Shown here piece by piece: positions 45,270-56,244 of a stretch of DNA of 64,000 nucleotides. The notes beneath the pieces are model-generated. The model did not search any database. It was not told where the DNA came from and saw only the letters and a program-made list of their open reading frames with translations. The DNA is from Panorpa germanica (lineage: Eukaryota; Arthropoda; Insecta; Mecoptera; Panorpidae), in NCBI GenBank assembly GCA_963678705.1, contig OY783205.1:13826001-13890000 (forward strand). Reading direction: 5' to 3'. The translations under genes and the position numbers were made by a program. Position 1 is the first letter of the stretch. Each line of letters begins with the position of its first letter.

Positions 45270-46260
45270 TACCCTCGGACAGAAACGTTTGTGATTATCC
45301 GTTCGGGATTACTGGCGTCGAGTACGATGGCCCTGTTATTATAAAAAGCCGTTATGGTAGCGGTAGCAATCTAATCAAGGTATATATGTCTATTTATATG
45401 TTTCGTTACTAAAGCAATACATCTGGAATTAGTATTTGAATTATCGACTCAATGTTTCTAGACTGTATTTAATCGCTTTATTTCGCGTCGAGGAAAGCCG
45501 TCAACTATATTCATTCTGATAACGATACTGATTTTGTAGGAATAAATAATGTACTTGCTAAGTTTTTATCAAATAAGTCAAACTCATTAAAATTGTCGAT
45601 CTCAGCTTCTGAATAGTCTATCACATGAAAATTCATTACGCCACGTTCCTCACATTTTGGTGGTCTTTGAGAAGCAAATATTAAGTCTACCAAAAGTAAT
45701 TTAAAAAAGGTATTTTTAAATAGTCATTTTTCTTATGAAGAAACTTACACATTTTTGTCTTAAATAGAAACAATATTAAACTCCCACACTCACTATTCAA
45801 TGTCATTAGATCCTAATGATCTTACTTCTATCACTCCCGGACACTAACTTATTCGTCATCAGATTACCAGCAACGTGTTTGCAGCAGGTGCACCTGCAAA
45901 TCTGAACTAAATGGAACATTTCGCACATATACAAGAACGAGTTCGGCAGTACTGGAAAAGGTGGACTTCAGACTACATAAACCATAGCTAACAGCAAAGT
46001 AAATGGAAAATTTCAAGTAATACGAAGCTTCAAGTAGAATCATTGGTTATGATTCATAAAGGCCATTTACCCTAGCCGCTGTCGTTAAGCTGTTGTTAGG
46101 AAACGATACACTAACGAGAGTTTCTGTTCTGCAAACAAATATTGGAGAAGTAAGATGTGCCGTCAGGCGACTCGCCCCTCTGTCATTGGGGAATTTGAAT
46201 CTGTCCTCAGCATTTCAACCAGTGCAGCATGGAAAAGAATGACTTCAACAAATTTTATTT
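45270..46260 (+). pseudogene. BEL/Pao integrase remnant
   Basis: In broken frames the sequence gives FGITGVEYDGPVIIKSRYG, YIHSDNDTDFVGINN (second catalytic aspartate region), KFITPRSSHFGGL (the glutamate-bearing HFGGLWE motif is damaged), SLDPNDLTSITPGH, and the C-terminal QERVRQYWKRWTSDYI and VMIHKGHLP blocks. These are in the order of a BEL/Pao integrase. Many stops and shifts are present. No LTR was recognised in the following 500 bases. Confidence 0.7.
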
Positions 46261-46828
46261 TTAGATAAACCATGTTTCGTCTTTCTTAGTTGTCATTATG
46301 TTGTCGTTAATTTTATTCTTTATATTAATTGATTCTATATCTATGTTTCTTATGACAAGTGAAACACAAGAACCAGTTATTGAGCAACTACGTCACTAAG
46401 GAACGTTTTATGCATTTTCTACGCCGTGCCCTTTTGGTGCAGATGTCGTTCAACCTTATATGACTAGTAACTACCGCCTAATCATCTAACAGTAACCATT
46501 AATGGAACCAAAGTGATTACGACTATAGAAGTTCCTGAGTGTTACTTGACTTTGAAATAAATGTGTAAGTTACATATATTCTGAGAGCAGAAAATATTAA
46601 CAAATTTATATTTTAGTAGATTAATTTACTTTATAAATTTATTGAGTCGTAATTTTAAGAACGTTGTGCTAGTTCATATATCGTGGTCGTCGTTGTTCAT
46701 AGGTTGTTAGTATTTGTTGACATTAGTATTAGAATGAAAACATATATTTAAAGTAACTGTATTTTATTTAATAAATTCAAATGCTAAGTTACACTTGTTT
46801 CTTGTTAGTTTTGATTATTATATATTTA
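46261..46828. other. No gene seen
   Basis: AT-rich. It could contain decayed BEL LTR sequence, but no boundary or repeat was found. Confidence 0.3.
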
Positions 46829-47260
46829 CTAGCTTTTACCCCCGTCGCAAGCGACGTCTGTTTTATGTGTGTGGCTTGAATTTCATGTCAAAATTTAATT
46901 CTATTTTTAAATTGAAATAATAAATAAACTCGTCCTATATTAATTCTACTTACATATAATAACAATTAATTTTTCATACAAACACTGACTAAGAAAATAT
47001 ATTTTTTATATCAAAATAAAAAATATTTTCAATTTATGCGTTATTTGACCAACTTTTTTTCAAAATTTGGGATTTTTTTTTTGATTCGTAAATAAGTTAC
47101 CAAGGTTAGCCTATATACAAAATTTCAACTTTCTAGCACAATTTTTACTCTCGGTAAATACTGCCCCCCAATAAAATTTTAAAATTTAGAATTTTTTTTT
47201 ATTAATAATATACTTAATTATTCTAGAATCCAGAATATGAACTTTCTCCAAAGTTCCCTA
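46829..47260 (-). mobile_element. Non-autonomous Helitron, 3' end on the minus strand
   Basis: The plus strand begins A|CTAGcttttacccccgtcgcaagcgacg. Read on the minus strand this is a terminal hairpin (cgtcgcttgcgacg) followed by CTAG and T, the Helitron 3' signature. The following 430 bp are about 90% the same as 61378-61798. The 5' TC end was not located. The hairpin differs from that of the complete Helitron at 53.9 kb. Confidence 0.7.
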
Positions 47261-47285
47261 ACTTTCAGACAATAATAAAGTTTTT

Positions 47286-47923
47286 TTAATTATGCTTTCT
47301 TTGCATGTGTCTCCTTAGAACACTCTTATTGTAAAACGAATTGCCACAGTCAAAGCAAAAAACCTTTGTTTCCCGCGTGTGTTTTTCACTAAGTTTCCTT
47401 TAGTAAAGAATCACTTATCACAACTAACACATTCAAAGTTTTTCACGCGTTTATATCCGCGATTTATCGACATGCGTTTGCATATGAGTCTTTAAATAAG
47501 ATTCATATACATAGTGTTTATTGCATGTATCGCAAGAATATTTCTTGTTTTCTGCATGATTGATTTTTTCAAGTGCCTGTTACGGTTACTACTGTCGCTG
47601 AATGTTTTGGAACAAACCGTACAATTGTAAGGTCTTATTCCAGCATGTGCTCTTTCGTGTGTCTTTAAATTTCCTTTCTGCGAGAATAATTTTATGAATT
47701 TCCCATGATTTTCTTTCATATGTTTTTTAAACATTCCGACATTTGCAAATACGAGTATAACGTTGCATAACCTGTGCTCGTAATCACTTAGAATCGTATT
47801 GGACCCTAAGTCCATTAGGTCTGGTTCCTCTATTATTTTTGGGAATATATGCTCCACGACTATTCCTATTTCCGCTATCTCCACGTCTTCCTTCTGTTTC
47901 TTTACATTTATCGCATTCAACAT
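47286..47923 (-). pseudogene. C2H2 zinc-finger gene, frame-broken
   Basis: ATG at 47923 (MLNAINVKKQKEDVEIAEIG) opens 143 codons: an acidic start, a decayed finger (LCNVILVFANVGMFKKHMKENH), FSQKGNLKTHERAH, the intact CTVCSKTFSDSSNRNRHLKK, then a frameshift. Later fingers continue in other frames: CDTCNKHYVYESYLKTHMQTH at about 47530-47470, and CFDCGNSFYNKSVLRRHMQRKH ending in TAA at 47288-47286. At least three shifts separate the fingers. A five-or-six-finger nuclear protein is implied, now decayed. Confidence 0.65.
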
Positions 47924-48435
47924 ATTAAGCAGTTAATGAATATCTTGCAACATAGAATGTAATAATTACAGAGATCAGTCATTGGATTGATTCTCTCACA
48001 TGTCACTCTTATAATATGTCATATCATAAGCTTATTGCCTGCACTGGCAGATTGCTGTTAACTCATTGAGATAATAATAAAAAAAAAAAAAAAACATATT
48101 TCAAATCTGTAAGTAACGTAACAATATTAATAAAATAAAATATATTTATCAAAAACTCTTGCAAACAATAGTTGTAAAACTTGATAATATTTAATCTAAA
48201 AAGGTGTAATTCTTGCTCAAAATCATTTCAAAATCGTTTGTTGTGAGATGTGAGTTTAAAGAAATATGAATTAGAAAATAAACAAAAAAATATAATATGA
48301 ATTTAAAAGTCTAATAATATACATTTACCATCGCAATTGTTTTTATCAAGCCACGTCGCTGGATTTTTTTGCTTAGTTATATGGTGTATTGACAAGTCGA
48401 TTCTGTACGACCCAGCAGTTACCAATATCTTTAAA
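47924..48435. other. No gene; A-rich tract
   Basis: Contains aataataataaaaaaaaaaaaaaa near 48070, which resembles the 3' tail of a retroposed sequence, but no body or duplication could be tied to it. The last bases are the left flank of the Helitron (A before its TC). Confidence 0.35.
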
Positions 48436-48969
48436 TCTATACTAATATTATAAAGCGACAGAGTTTGTTTGTTTGAACGCGCTAATCTCCGAAACTACTG
48501 GCTCGAATTGAATAATTCTTTTTGTGTTGGATAGTCCAGTTATCGAGGAAGGCTATAGGCTATATAACATCACGCTACGACCAATAGGAGCAAAGATATA
48601 GTGGTAAATGTGTAAAAAACGGGAGAAATTATTTCATCTTTGAAGCCTTCCGTTGCGTGCGCCGTGAAAACGGTTCAAGATACACAAAAAATATGTATTA
48701 AAGAATAATAGCTCTTTTAATGATCTAAAAAACAGTCCGCGATAGTATATGTCTATCTTTTAAGATTAACTCACAAAAACCGTTTTTATGGTACCTAATT
48801 TGGTCGAAATAATTTGTTTAAGTTGTATCAACATAATAATATTAATCTTTATTCAAATAAATATGTTGTTGGTTAAGAGTACTTCATTGTGAATAAAATT
48901 GTCTTTGACATAACTTAATTTCAACAAAAAACTTTAAAGATTACAATGATAAATAACTTCGAAACAAAA

Positions 48970-49090
48970 CCAACTCGCTCTCTGCGGTGGCCGGCGCGGC
49001 GGGAGAGAGGCGGTGCTTGCGGGCAAGCCGGGAGGGGGGTGTAGCTCAACGAGATACCAGGCTCACTCGCGCGGTCGGCTCCTTACTGAA
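48970..49090 (+). other. GC-rich block in the Helitron 5' leader
   Basis: ggtggccggcgcggcgggagag and following contrast with AT-rich flanks. It may be a promoter region. A tRNA-Ala-like start (ggggggtgtagctca) was noticed at about 49034 but no tRNA follows. Confidence 0.4.
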
Positions 49091-49313
49091 CGGTTGAATG
49101 CAGCGCTAATTTGTTTTTATGCGATATAATTATCATCGTAATATTACTTTTTAAACACAGTTTCATTTTGTAGTTGTTTTCTATATAGTAGTTAAAAATA
49201 AAAGTGATTAGGTTCCTAATTATTAATCTTCTTAATCTTACGTTTCTTTTTTTTTATTACGAGATACGTTTTAGTTAAGTTTTCATTTTCTACGTTTTTT
49301 CTTTATCACTATA

Positions 49314-52300
49314 ATGCCGAGAAAAAGAACTCAGCTTTCTCGGCAGACTGCTGCTGCAAAGCGGCTGCGAGTTTTGCGCAGCAATGAAACTGAGGATGAA
49401 AATATGCACAGGTTGGCTACACAACGAGCAATTACTGAACAAAACCGTGCAAGGGAATCAAGCGTTGAACGTTCGCAGCGTTTAGCCTCACAGAATTCCC
49501 GAACTTTGGCTAACCGTGATCGGGAATCAAGCGCTGAACGATCCCATCGATTAGCACAGCAAAATGCCCGATCAACTAGGAATAGAACTCGCAGACAACA
49601 TAATTTATTAAATGCTGCTTTTGCTTATGATTGTACCGTTGACTATTCTGAGCTAAATGATATTGATATTGGTAGAATGGATAAAATATGCAACTTATGC
49701 CAAGCAAAAAAATGGGCAGCTGAAACTCCTGGACTGTGTTGTAGTGGTGGCAAAGTAAATATACCTATAATAATTCCGGAACCAACATCCGTTTTAAAGG
49801 AACTGATATCAGGCTCACATCCATCATCTAAGCATTTCTTAAATCACTCAAGACAATATAATACATTATTTCAGATGACTTCATTTGGTGCCAAAGAAAT
49901 TCGTGAGGGAAACTTTATGCCCACTTTTAAAGTCCAAGGGCAAGTTTATCATTTAATCGGTGACTTACTTCCAGCTGTAGGGGCACAATCCGAATTCCTA
50001 CAAATATATTTTGTTTCCCATGCAGATCAGGTATCCTTGCGCTCAAATTTAAACCCAAGCTTGCAAATCGATCTTATCGACGTTCTCCAAACATATCTTC
50101 ATGATCATAATACGTATATTCAAAGTTTTAAGTACAATCTAGAAAATAGACCACCGAATGATTTAAAACTTATCATTCATGCTGATGTAAAACCTCCTAA
50201 TGAGCATAGAGGTCGGTATAATGCGCCGGTAGTAGATGAAGTAGCTGTTCTTATGATAGATGAAGACAAAGGTCCCCGTGATATTGTATTGACTGCGAGA
50301 GATGGTCGACTTCAACGAGTTTCTGAAATTCATAGATCTTATGACCCGCTTCAATATCCCTTACTGTTTCCCTTTGGAAACGACGGATACTGTATTAATA
50401 TTCCACAGCAGAATACTACGGCTACATCTAAAACTGTTTCATGTATGCAGTTTTATGCATTTAGATTCATGGTGAGAATAAATGACTTTAACAGTATACA
50501 TTATTTCAAAGGATTATTCAACCAATATTGTGTTGATATGGCGGCAAAAATGATCTCTGAGAGGCTAGACTTCATCAAAAGAAATCAAAAAAAATTGAGA
50601 GCAGAAGAGTACATTCATTTAAGAGATGCCGTCGTAAATGATGGACATATAAACGCTTCTAATATTGGCCAGCACGTTATATTGCCGTCGTCATTTACAG
50701 GATCCCCCAGATTCATGAATGAAAAAAGTCAAGATGCCATGACATATGTCAGGAAATTTGGAAGACCTGACCTCTTCATTACATTTACATGTAACCCCGA
50801 ATGGCCAGAAATAAAAAGTGAGTTATTGCCCAATCAACATTCTTATGATAGACATGATTTAATTTCTAGGGTATTTCATTTAAAACTCAAGAAAATGATA
50901 GACCTATTAACGAAGAAAAATATTTTTGGCCCATCGAAAGCCTTTGTTTACAGTGTAGAATGGCAAAAAAGAGGTTTACCTCACGCCCACATTTTATTGT
51001 GGCTGGCTAACAAAGTTCAACCAGATTCTATAGATGCAATAATATCGGCTGAAATACCTGACATACAACAAGATCCGATTCTTCATAATATTGTCATAAA
51101 AAATATGATACATGGTCCTTGCGGATTTTATAATCCTACATCACCATGTATGAAAGAAAATGTTTGTTCTAAAAAGTTCCCTAGGCATTTTATTTCGGAA
51201 ACACAAACGGGGGATGACGATTATCCAACCTACAGACGCAGGTCTCCAGATAATGGTGGAAACACAGCTATAATTCGTGTAAAAGGTACAGAAATGAGCG
51301 TGGATAATCGTTGGGTGGTTCCCTATAATCCACTGCTATCACGAATTTTCAATGCACACATTAACGTAGAGTTTTGTCAATCGGTCAAAGCTATTAAATA
51401 CATCTGTAAGTATATTCATAAAGGTTCTGATCAAGCCACATTTTCGTTACAAAGTAATAACGATGAAGTAGAAAAATATCTAAATGGTCGCTATATAAGT
51501 TCCTCGGAGGCGTTTTGGAGAATTTTCCACTTTTCTATTCATGAACGTTTTCCGGCAGTAGTTCATTTAGCCGTTCATTTGGAAAATGGACAAAGAGTAT
51601 ATTTTTATAATAATGAAAATCTCCAACATCGTGTGAACAATCCTTCATCAACGACACTTACAGCGTTCTTTGATCTCTGCAAAAGCGACGATTTTGCAAA
51701 AACCCTTTTATATCACGAAGTTCCCCAGTATTACGTTTGGCAAAGAAATTCATTTTCTAGAAGAAGACGCGGGCAAGATGTTGAGGGATATCCCGGTGTA
51801 AAAAAAGACACAACTTTAGGCCGTGTTTATAACATTCATCCAACTCAAACTGAATGTTTTTATTTAAGAATGTTATTGCAATATGTTCGCGGTCCAATGT
51901 CATTTCAACATCTAAGAACCGTGAATGGTGTTATTTTCCAAACGTACCAAGGCGCTTGCAAGGAATTAGGTTTACTGGAGGGAGATGAACATTGGCAAAA
52001 TACCATGTCCGATGCTATCATATCCGAGCCAGCTACAAAATTAAGAGAATTATTTACCACTATCCTTATATTTTGCCAACCATCAGACCCCTTAGAGTTA
52101 TGGAATAAATTTCGTGATGCTTTATGTGAAGATATATTAAACAGAATGCGTAATGAGAATCAGGATATGACATTAGCATATAATGATGATATATACAATG
52201 ATGGACTAATCATAATTGAAGATAAAATTCATGAGATTTCAGATAAATCCCTAACCGACTTTGGGCTTCCTGCAGCAAAAAGAAATAATTCGCTTCTGGA

Positions 52301-53735
52301 CCCGTTAGAAGTAGCGTTGCGAAAACCATATAACATAAATGAATTAAATGAGTATATCACACAAAATGAACAAAGATTAGTTAATGACCAGGTGACAACG
52401 TATAATTGTGTCATGAAAAGTGTTCGTTTTAATGAAGGAAGAATTTTCTTTTTGGATGCTCCCGGTGGGACCGGCAAGACGTTTATCACTAATCTTATAT
52501 TAGCAAAAGTAAGGTCTCTAGGAAAGCTAGCCTTGGCAGTAGCGTCGTCAGGTATTGCTGCAACCTTATTAGCAGGTGGACGCACAGCTCATTCCACTTT
52601 TAAACTGCCCCTAACTGTGTCTTTACAGAAAGATAGCGTGTGCTCTATACGCAAAAATGGCCCTTTGGGGAAAATTTTACAAGACGTCAGTCTAATAATC
52701 TGGGACGACTGTACCATGATACATAGAGCTCACGTAGAAGCTCTAGACAGAACTCTTAGAGATCTTAGAAGCTGTGATAAAATCATGGGTGGGATTACTG
52801 TTATGTTTGCTGGGGACTTTCGCCAAACTTTACCGGTAATAGTAAGGGGAACTAGAGCAGACATTGTGAAGGCTTGCCTTAAAAGTTCTCCATTATGGAA
52901 ATTTGTAAATATTTTAAAATTATCGACAAATATGAGAGCACATTTTGGGGGAGGTAGTATAACTTTCCCTTCAAAATTACTTTCTGTAGGAGACGGGAAA
53001 ATACCTCATTCTAATAATAAAATTGAAATTGATTGCGATTTAGGAGTAAAAGTGGGTAACATCGAGGAATTAGTAACTAAGGTATACCCTGACATCAGCC
53101 AAATAGAAAACAAGGACCATCAATGGATGTGTCAAAGAGCAATATTGGCGGCAAGAAATAGTAGCGTTGACGAAATAAATGATATCATTTTGAGTAAACT
53201 CCCAGGAGATATTGTAACCTACACATCCATTGATACCGTGATGGATCAAGAAGATGTAGTTCATTACCCACAGGAGTTCCTCAATTCCTTGAACCCAAGC
53301 GGCCTTCCCCCACATTCTCTTAAGTTAAAAATAGGTGCCCCAATAATTTTACTAAGAAATCTCAAACCACCAAATTTATGCAACGGGACCCGACTTCAAG
53401 TAAAATTTCTGCGCAATAACGTCATCGTTGCAATAGTTTTGACTGGTCCAGCAGTTGGTCAAACAGTCCTCATACCCCGCATCCCAATGATACCCAACGA
53501 CTTACCTTTCAATTTTAAAAGAATACAATTTCCGCTTAAATTATCTTTCGCAGTCACAATAAATAAATCACAGGGGCAAACATTCAAATACGTGGGGATC
53601 GATTTACGCCAAGACTGTTTTTCGCACGGCCAGTTATATGTCGCGTTATCAAGATCGGGTTGTGGCGAAAATCAATATGTTCTTCTGCCACAAGATAATA
53701 AAACAAAAAATGTAGTATATGCAGAAGTTCTTTAA
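49314..53735 (+). CDS. Helitron Rep-helicase (replication initiator plus Pif1-family helicase)
   Basis: 1473 codons, uninterrupted, about the usual length for insect Helitrons. Residues 1-100 contain repeats of RESS-ERS-RLA-QN-R (STPR-like, DNA-binding). The Rep domain (about 340-760) has the HUH motif HAH at 557-559 (GLPHAHILLWL) and the paired tyrosines Y696 and Y700 (KYICKYIHKG), which nick and join DNA. The Pif1-like helicase (about 1030-1473) has Walker A GGTGKT at 1051-1056, WDDCTMIHR as Walker B (DD where DE is common), FAGDFRQTLPV, and the C-terminal VTINKSQGQTF and GQLYVALSR. No OTU or other extra domain is seen. It would drive rolling-circle transposition. The start is the first ATG of the frame. 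Confidence 0.9.
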   Translation: MPRKRTQLSRQTAAAKRLRVLRSNETEDENMHRLATQRAITEQNRARESSVERSQRLASQNSRTLANRDRESSAERSHRLAQQNARSTRNRTRRQHNLLNAAFAYDCTVDYSELNDIDIGRMDKICNLCQAKKWAAETPGLCCSGGKVNIPIIIPEPTSVLKELISGSHPSSKHFLNHSRQYNTLFQMTSFGAKEIREGNFMPTFKVQGQVYHLIGDLLPAVGAQSEFLQIYFVSHADQVSLRSNLNPSLQIDLIDVLQTYLHDHNTYIQSFKYNLENRPPNDLKLIIHADVKPPNEHRGRYNAPVVDEVAVLMIDEDKGPRDIVLTARDGRLQRVSEIHRSYDPLQYPLLFPFGNDGYCINIPQQNTTATSKTVSCMQFYAFRFMVRINDFNSIHYFKGLFNQYCVDMAAKMISERLDFIKRNQKKLRAEEYIHLRDAVVNDGHINASNIGQHVILPSSFTGSPRFMNEKSQDAMTYVRKFGRPDLFITFTCNPEWPEIKSELLPNQHSYDRHDLISRVFHLKLKKMIDLLTKKNIFGPSKAFVYSVEWQKRGLPHAHILLWLANKVQPDSIDAIISAEIPDIQQDPILHNIVIKNMIHGPCGFYNPTSPCMKENVCSKKFPRHFISETQTGDDDYPTYRRRSPDNGGNTAIIRVKGTEMSVDNRWVVPYNPLLSRIFNAHINVEFCQSVKAIKYICKYIHKGSDQATFSLQSNNDEVEKYLNGRYISSSEAFWRIFHFSIHERFPAVVHLAVHLENGQRVYFYNNENLQHRVNNPSSTTLTAFFDLCKSDDFAKTLLYHEVPQYYVWQRNSFSRRRRGQDVEGYPGVKKDTTLGRVYNIHPTQTECFYLRMLLQYVRGPMSFQHLRTVNGVIFQTYQGACKELGLLEGDEHWQNTMSDAIISEPATKLRELFTTILIFCQPSDPLELWNKFRDALCEDILNRMRNENQDMTLAYNDDIYNDGLIIIEDKIHEISDKSLTDFGLPAAKRNNSLLDPLEVALRKPYNINELNEYITQNEQRLVNDQVTTYNCVMKSVRFNEGRIFFLDAPGGTGKTFITNLILAKVRSLGKLALAVASSGIAATLLAGGRTAHSTFKLPLTVSLQKDSVCSIRKNGPLGKILQDVSLIIWDDCTMIHRAHVEALDRTLRDLRSCDKIMGGITVMFAGDFRQTLPVIVRGTRADIVKACLKSSPLWKFVNILKLSTNMRAHFGGGSITFPSKLLSVGDGKIPHSNNKIEIDCDLGVKVGNIEELVTKVYPDISQIENKDHQWMCQRAILAARNSSVDEINDIILSKLPGDIVTYTSIDTVMDQEDVVHYPQEFLNSLNPSGLPPHSLKLKIGAPIILLRNLKPPNLCNGTRLQVKFLRNNVIVAIVLTGPAVGQTVLIPRIPMIPNDLPFNFKRIQFPLKLSFAVTINKSQGQTFKYVGIDLRQDCFSHGQLYVALSRSGCGENQYVLLPQDNKTKNVVYAEVL

Positions 53736-53999
53736 AATAACTAAATTTACTTTAAAAATTGTACAGATATAGTTTGGAACTCGAAAAAAAAAAAACATAG
53801 GTTTTATCCTGAAAATTCTGCGGGAACTCGACCATTCCGAAAATCCCGCAAGAACGGGAACTATGTGGGAAGAACCAAAAATCTGCCGGAAGTCACTATT
53901 CCACGCGGACGAAGTCGCGGGCAAAAGCTAGTTAATTATAAATAATAAGTAATTACAGAGTGATATTATTATTTCAATTCTATCACGCAAAAAACGATA

Positions 54000-55900
54000 T
54001 GAAACGGGTGGTAGCCGTTAAATTATTAAACAACATGATATCGTTCAGGTAAAAAGTAATACGAAAGTCGAATTTGAAAGTTTTATGGAAACATTTTCTG
54101 AATCGTCAGGAGCATTACTTAAAATGAACCCAGACAACTTGTTTGGGTTGGTATTTTATATACTAGCAGTGAGACATTTGAGTACTGACATTACATCACT
54201 CAATTTGCCATGGGGTATGCTGATATCGAATATGTTAAAATTTGTACATAAGTATCATAAAGCCATATACTCGAATTCTGTAATCACAAAACCTGTGACT
54301 CCATCAAACAATTCTAACCGAGTATCTAGAAGTTTCTTTGTTTCAAATCGATCCGACCTTTATTGCATATGTTTTAATGCAGTACGCTTACATACTTGTT
54401 TTACTTTGAAAAATTTAGATATAGAGTTTGATTTTGTAAAATCGCGATAATTCTGTCTCAACTTTTATTATATTTGCATAAGTATTTGTCGCCGAAACAT
54501 CCAGTAAGGATTTATTTTTATTTAAATATAGTTTCTCGGGCTTCCTAGGATCCAGTAAAGATTGTCACTCGAACTATTCGTGGAAAAATTGTCATAAACG
54601 ACATAATAGTTTGTTGTATTACTCCGACTTTGTAACTACAAATACACATTTAAATGCTACCAGTTCAGACGAATTCAAAACTTCTGAACCGTCCACACTT
54701 TTTTCGGCCTGCACTGCATCTTCATCAGCTAAAATCGTTAACACAACATTGTTGAAGTTATTGATATAGTTGTCTAGTTGGCATATAGTCTAAATCATTA
54801 TCTAGTATGTTAAAACAATTATCTCTCTCTCTTAATATTTACAATAAACAAGTTCTACATTATTATTCCAGTCATTTTTCCTTTTAGTTGCTTTTAGTAT
54901 TATCAATTATAAATGCACATGCATCAATAGGTTATGGGCCCAGCATACTTGAAAGAATTTTAAGTAAATAAGTAATAATATTTTGTAAAATAATTAAAGG
55001 GAGTAATCAGCTTAAAGGGAGACGGCGTTCCATACAACATATGCTATGTTAGATTGCGGTTCCCACTCCACGTTTATCATTACAGCTTGCGTAAGAAGAT
55101 TAGATTTGAAAACTAAATTTCACAAGATTAATTTCGAAGTGTTTGGGGTCAGCACAAATGAGTTCTAGTTCTGGTTACACTCAATTGAATATTCTTACAC
55201 GCAATTCTAATATGATACGAACATCAGTAATTGTTTTATCTAAAATAACTGGACCACAACCTGCCGTTCAGTTACCAAAGTCAACTCGGATGAATTATTT
55301 AAGACATGCTGATCCTACGTTTGATTACCTTAAACAAATTAATCTCTTATTAGACCTATATATATATAATACAATCGTCATGGTAAAACGTCTTCATCGG
55401 GATTAGAGAAACCTACCGCATGGAATTCAATTTTTGGCTGGATTCTTATGGGATCAATCACAAAAAATACTACTTAATTTGCGTCAGAGACATCTGAAAT
55501 TGATACAACTGCACTAACAAGTATTACGTCTTTAGTTGTTCTAACATCCATGGTCTGCAACAAAAATTGTAACATCGATGATTCTCTTTAAACTATTTTG
55601 GAAAACTGAAGAAATAGAAACTAATCCTGTATCAAAACCAGATGATTACATACTTGAAATACTATATCAAAAGTGTCATCAAAACGATATGTCGTCCCTC
55701 TTTTGACAAAACCAGACATTCATTGTTTAGGATATTCGCGAAGCTCCATTTAGACTAATTTCCGTACAGCGTCGTCTATCTCGATCGTCGACTCTTTCCG
55801 ATGGTTATAAAGAATTTATGACATCATATGAATCTATGACTCATATGACAGAAATGTTAACAAATACCGGTAAATGTTATATTTTTCATCATGCTGTTGT
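54000..55900 (+). pseudogene. BEL/Pao retrotransposon remnant: gag, protease, start of RT
   Basis: The frame 54085-54450 resembles the end of BEL gag (ALLKMNPDNLFGLVFYILAV) with a degenerate knuckle (CICFNAVRLHTC). Another knuckle-like CHKRHNSLLYYSD follows near 54590. The DUF1758 protease region is at 55030-55400: TMLDCGSHSTFIITACVRRL, FEVFGVSTNE, LPKSTRMNYLRHADPTFDYL. Then EKPTAWNSIFGWILMGS and, near 55770-55910, RRLSRSSTLSDGYKEFM and YIFHHAVVLSY from the start of the RT. Numerous stops and shifts. The integrase at 45.3-46.3 kb is the same superfamily, but order and distance prevent joining them confidently. Confidence 0.65.
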
Positions 55901-55913
55901 TCTCAGTTATCCA

Positions 55914-56121
55914 CACAAAATAAACTGATCCAATGTAGGCAAATCATCAAACCAGTTTGGTTATATGGTATCCAACTATGCGGATGGTCAAGGAAAACTA
56001 ACTTAAAAATTATACAACGTTTTCAAAATAAAGTACAGAGTACACCAAATACAGACCGTCGTCAAAGAAATAAAAAGATATGCTTCTAAACATCATGGCA
56101 GACTGCAGTGTCATTCGAATA
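55914..56121 (+). pseudogene. Jockey RT C-terminal fragment
   Basis: QNKLIQCRQIIKPVWLYGIQ, LCGWSRKTNLKIIQRFQNKV match the end of the Jockey ORF2 at 30.36-30.48 kb. The next bases give EIKRYASKHHGRL in another frame. It begins inside BEL sequence and ends directly at the 28S fragment. Confidence 0.7.
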
Positions 56122-56182
56122 TCTAATTAAAACAAAGCATTGCGATGGCCATAGCGGGTGTTGACGCAATGTGATTTCTGCT

Positions 56183-56238
<56 letters not shown>

Positions 56239-56244
56239 CTCTCT
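56122..56244 (+). rRNA. 28S rDNA fragment, 5' side of the R2 target
   Basis: Starts tctaattaaaacaaagcat and includes tgttgacgcaatgtgatttc, agtgctctgaatgtcaa, aagcgcgggtaaacggcggga. These are the conserved 28S bases just upstream of the R2 site. The normal gtaactatga between ggcggga and ctctctt is missing (10 bp). After ctctctt R2 sequence begins in place of aagg. It is about 123 bp with a few substitutions and is too short to be a functional rRNA. Confidence 0.9.

Larger units (their letters stand above)
48436..53931 (+). mobile_element. Complete Helitron, apparently autonomous
   Basis: 5496 bp. The 5' end TCTATACTAATATTATAAAG is the standard insect Helitron start. The 3' end has a hairpin (cgcggacgaagtcgcg) shortly before CTAG, and the host bases A and T flank it, the AT target rule without duplication. 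It carries one long intact Rep-helicase gene. The 5' UTR has a strikingly GC-rich block at about 48970-49090. Confidence 0.9.

Noticed and set aside
49034-49110. tRNA-Ala-like start (ggggggtgtagctcaacgaga)
   Set aside because: Only the acceptor/A-box-like part fits. No anticodon arm, B box or matching 3' acceptor strand was found.
56122-56244. A functional rRNA gene
   Set aside because: Only about 123 bp of 28S with substitutions and a 10-bp deletion, flanked by transposons.
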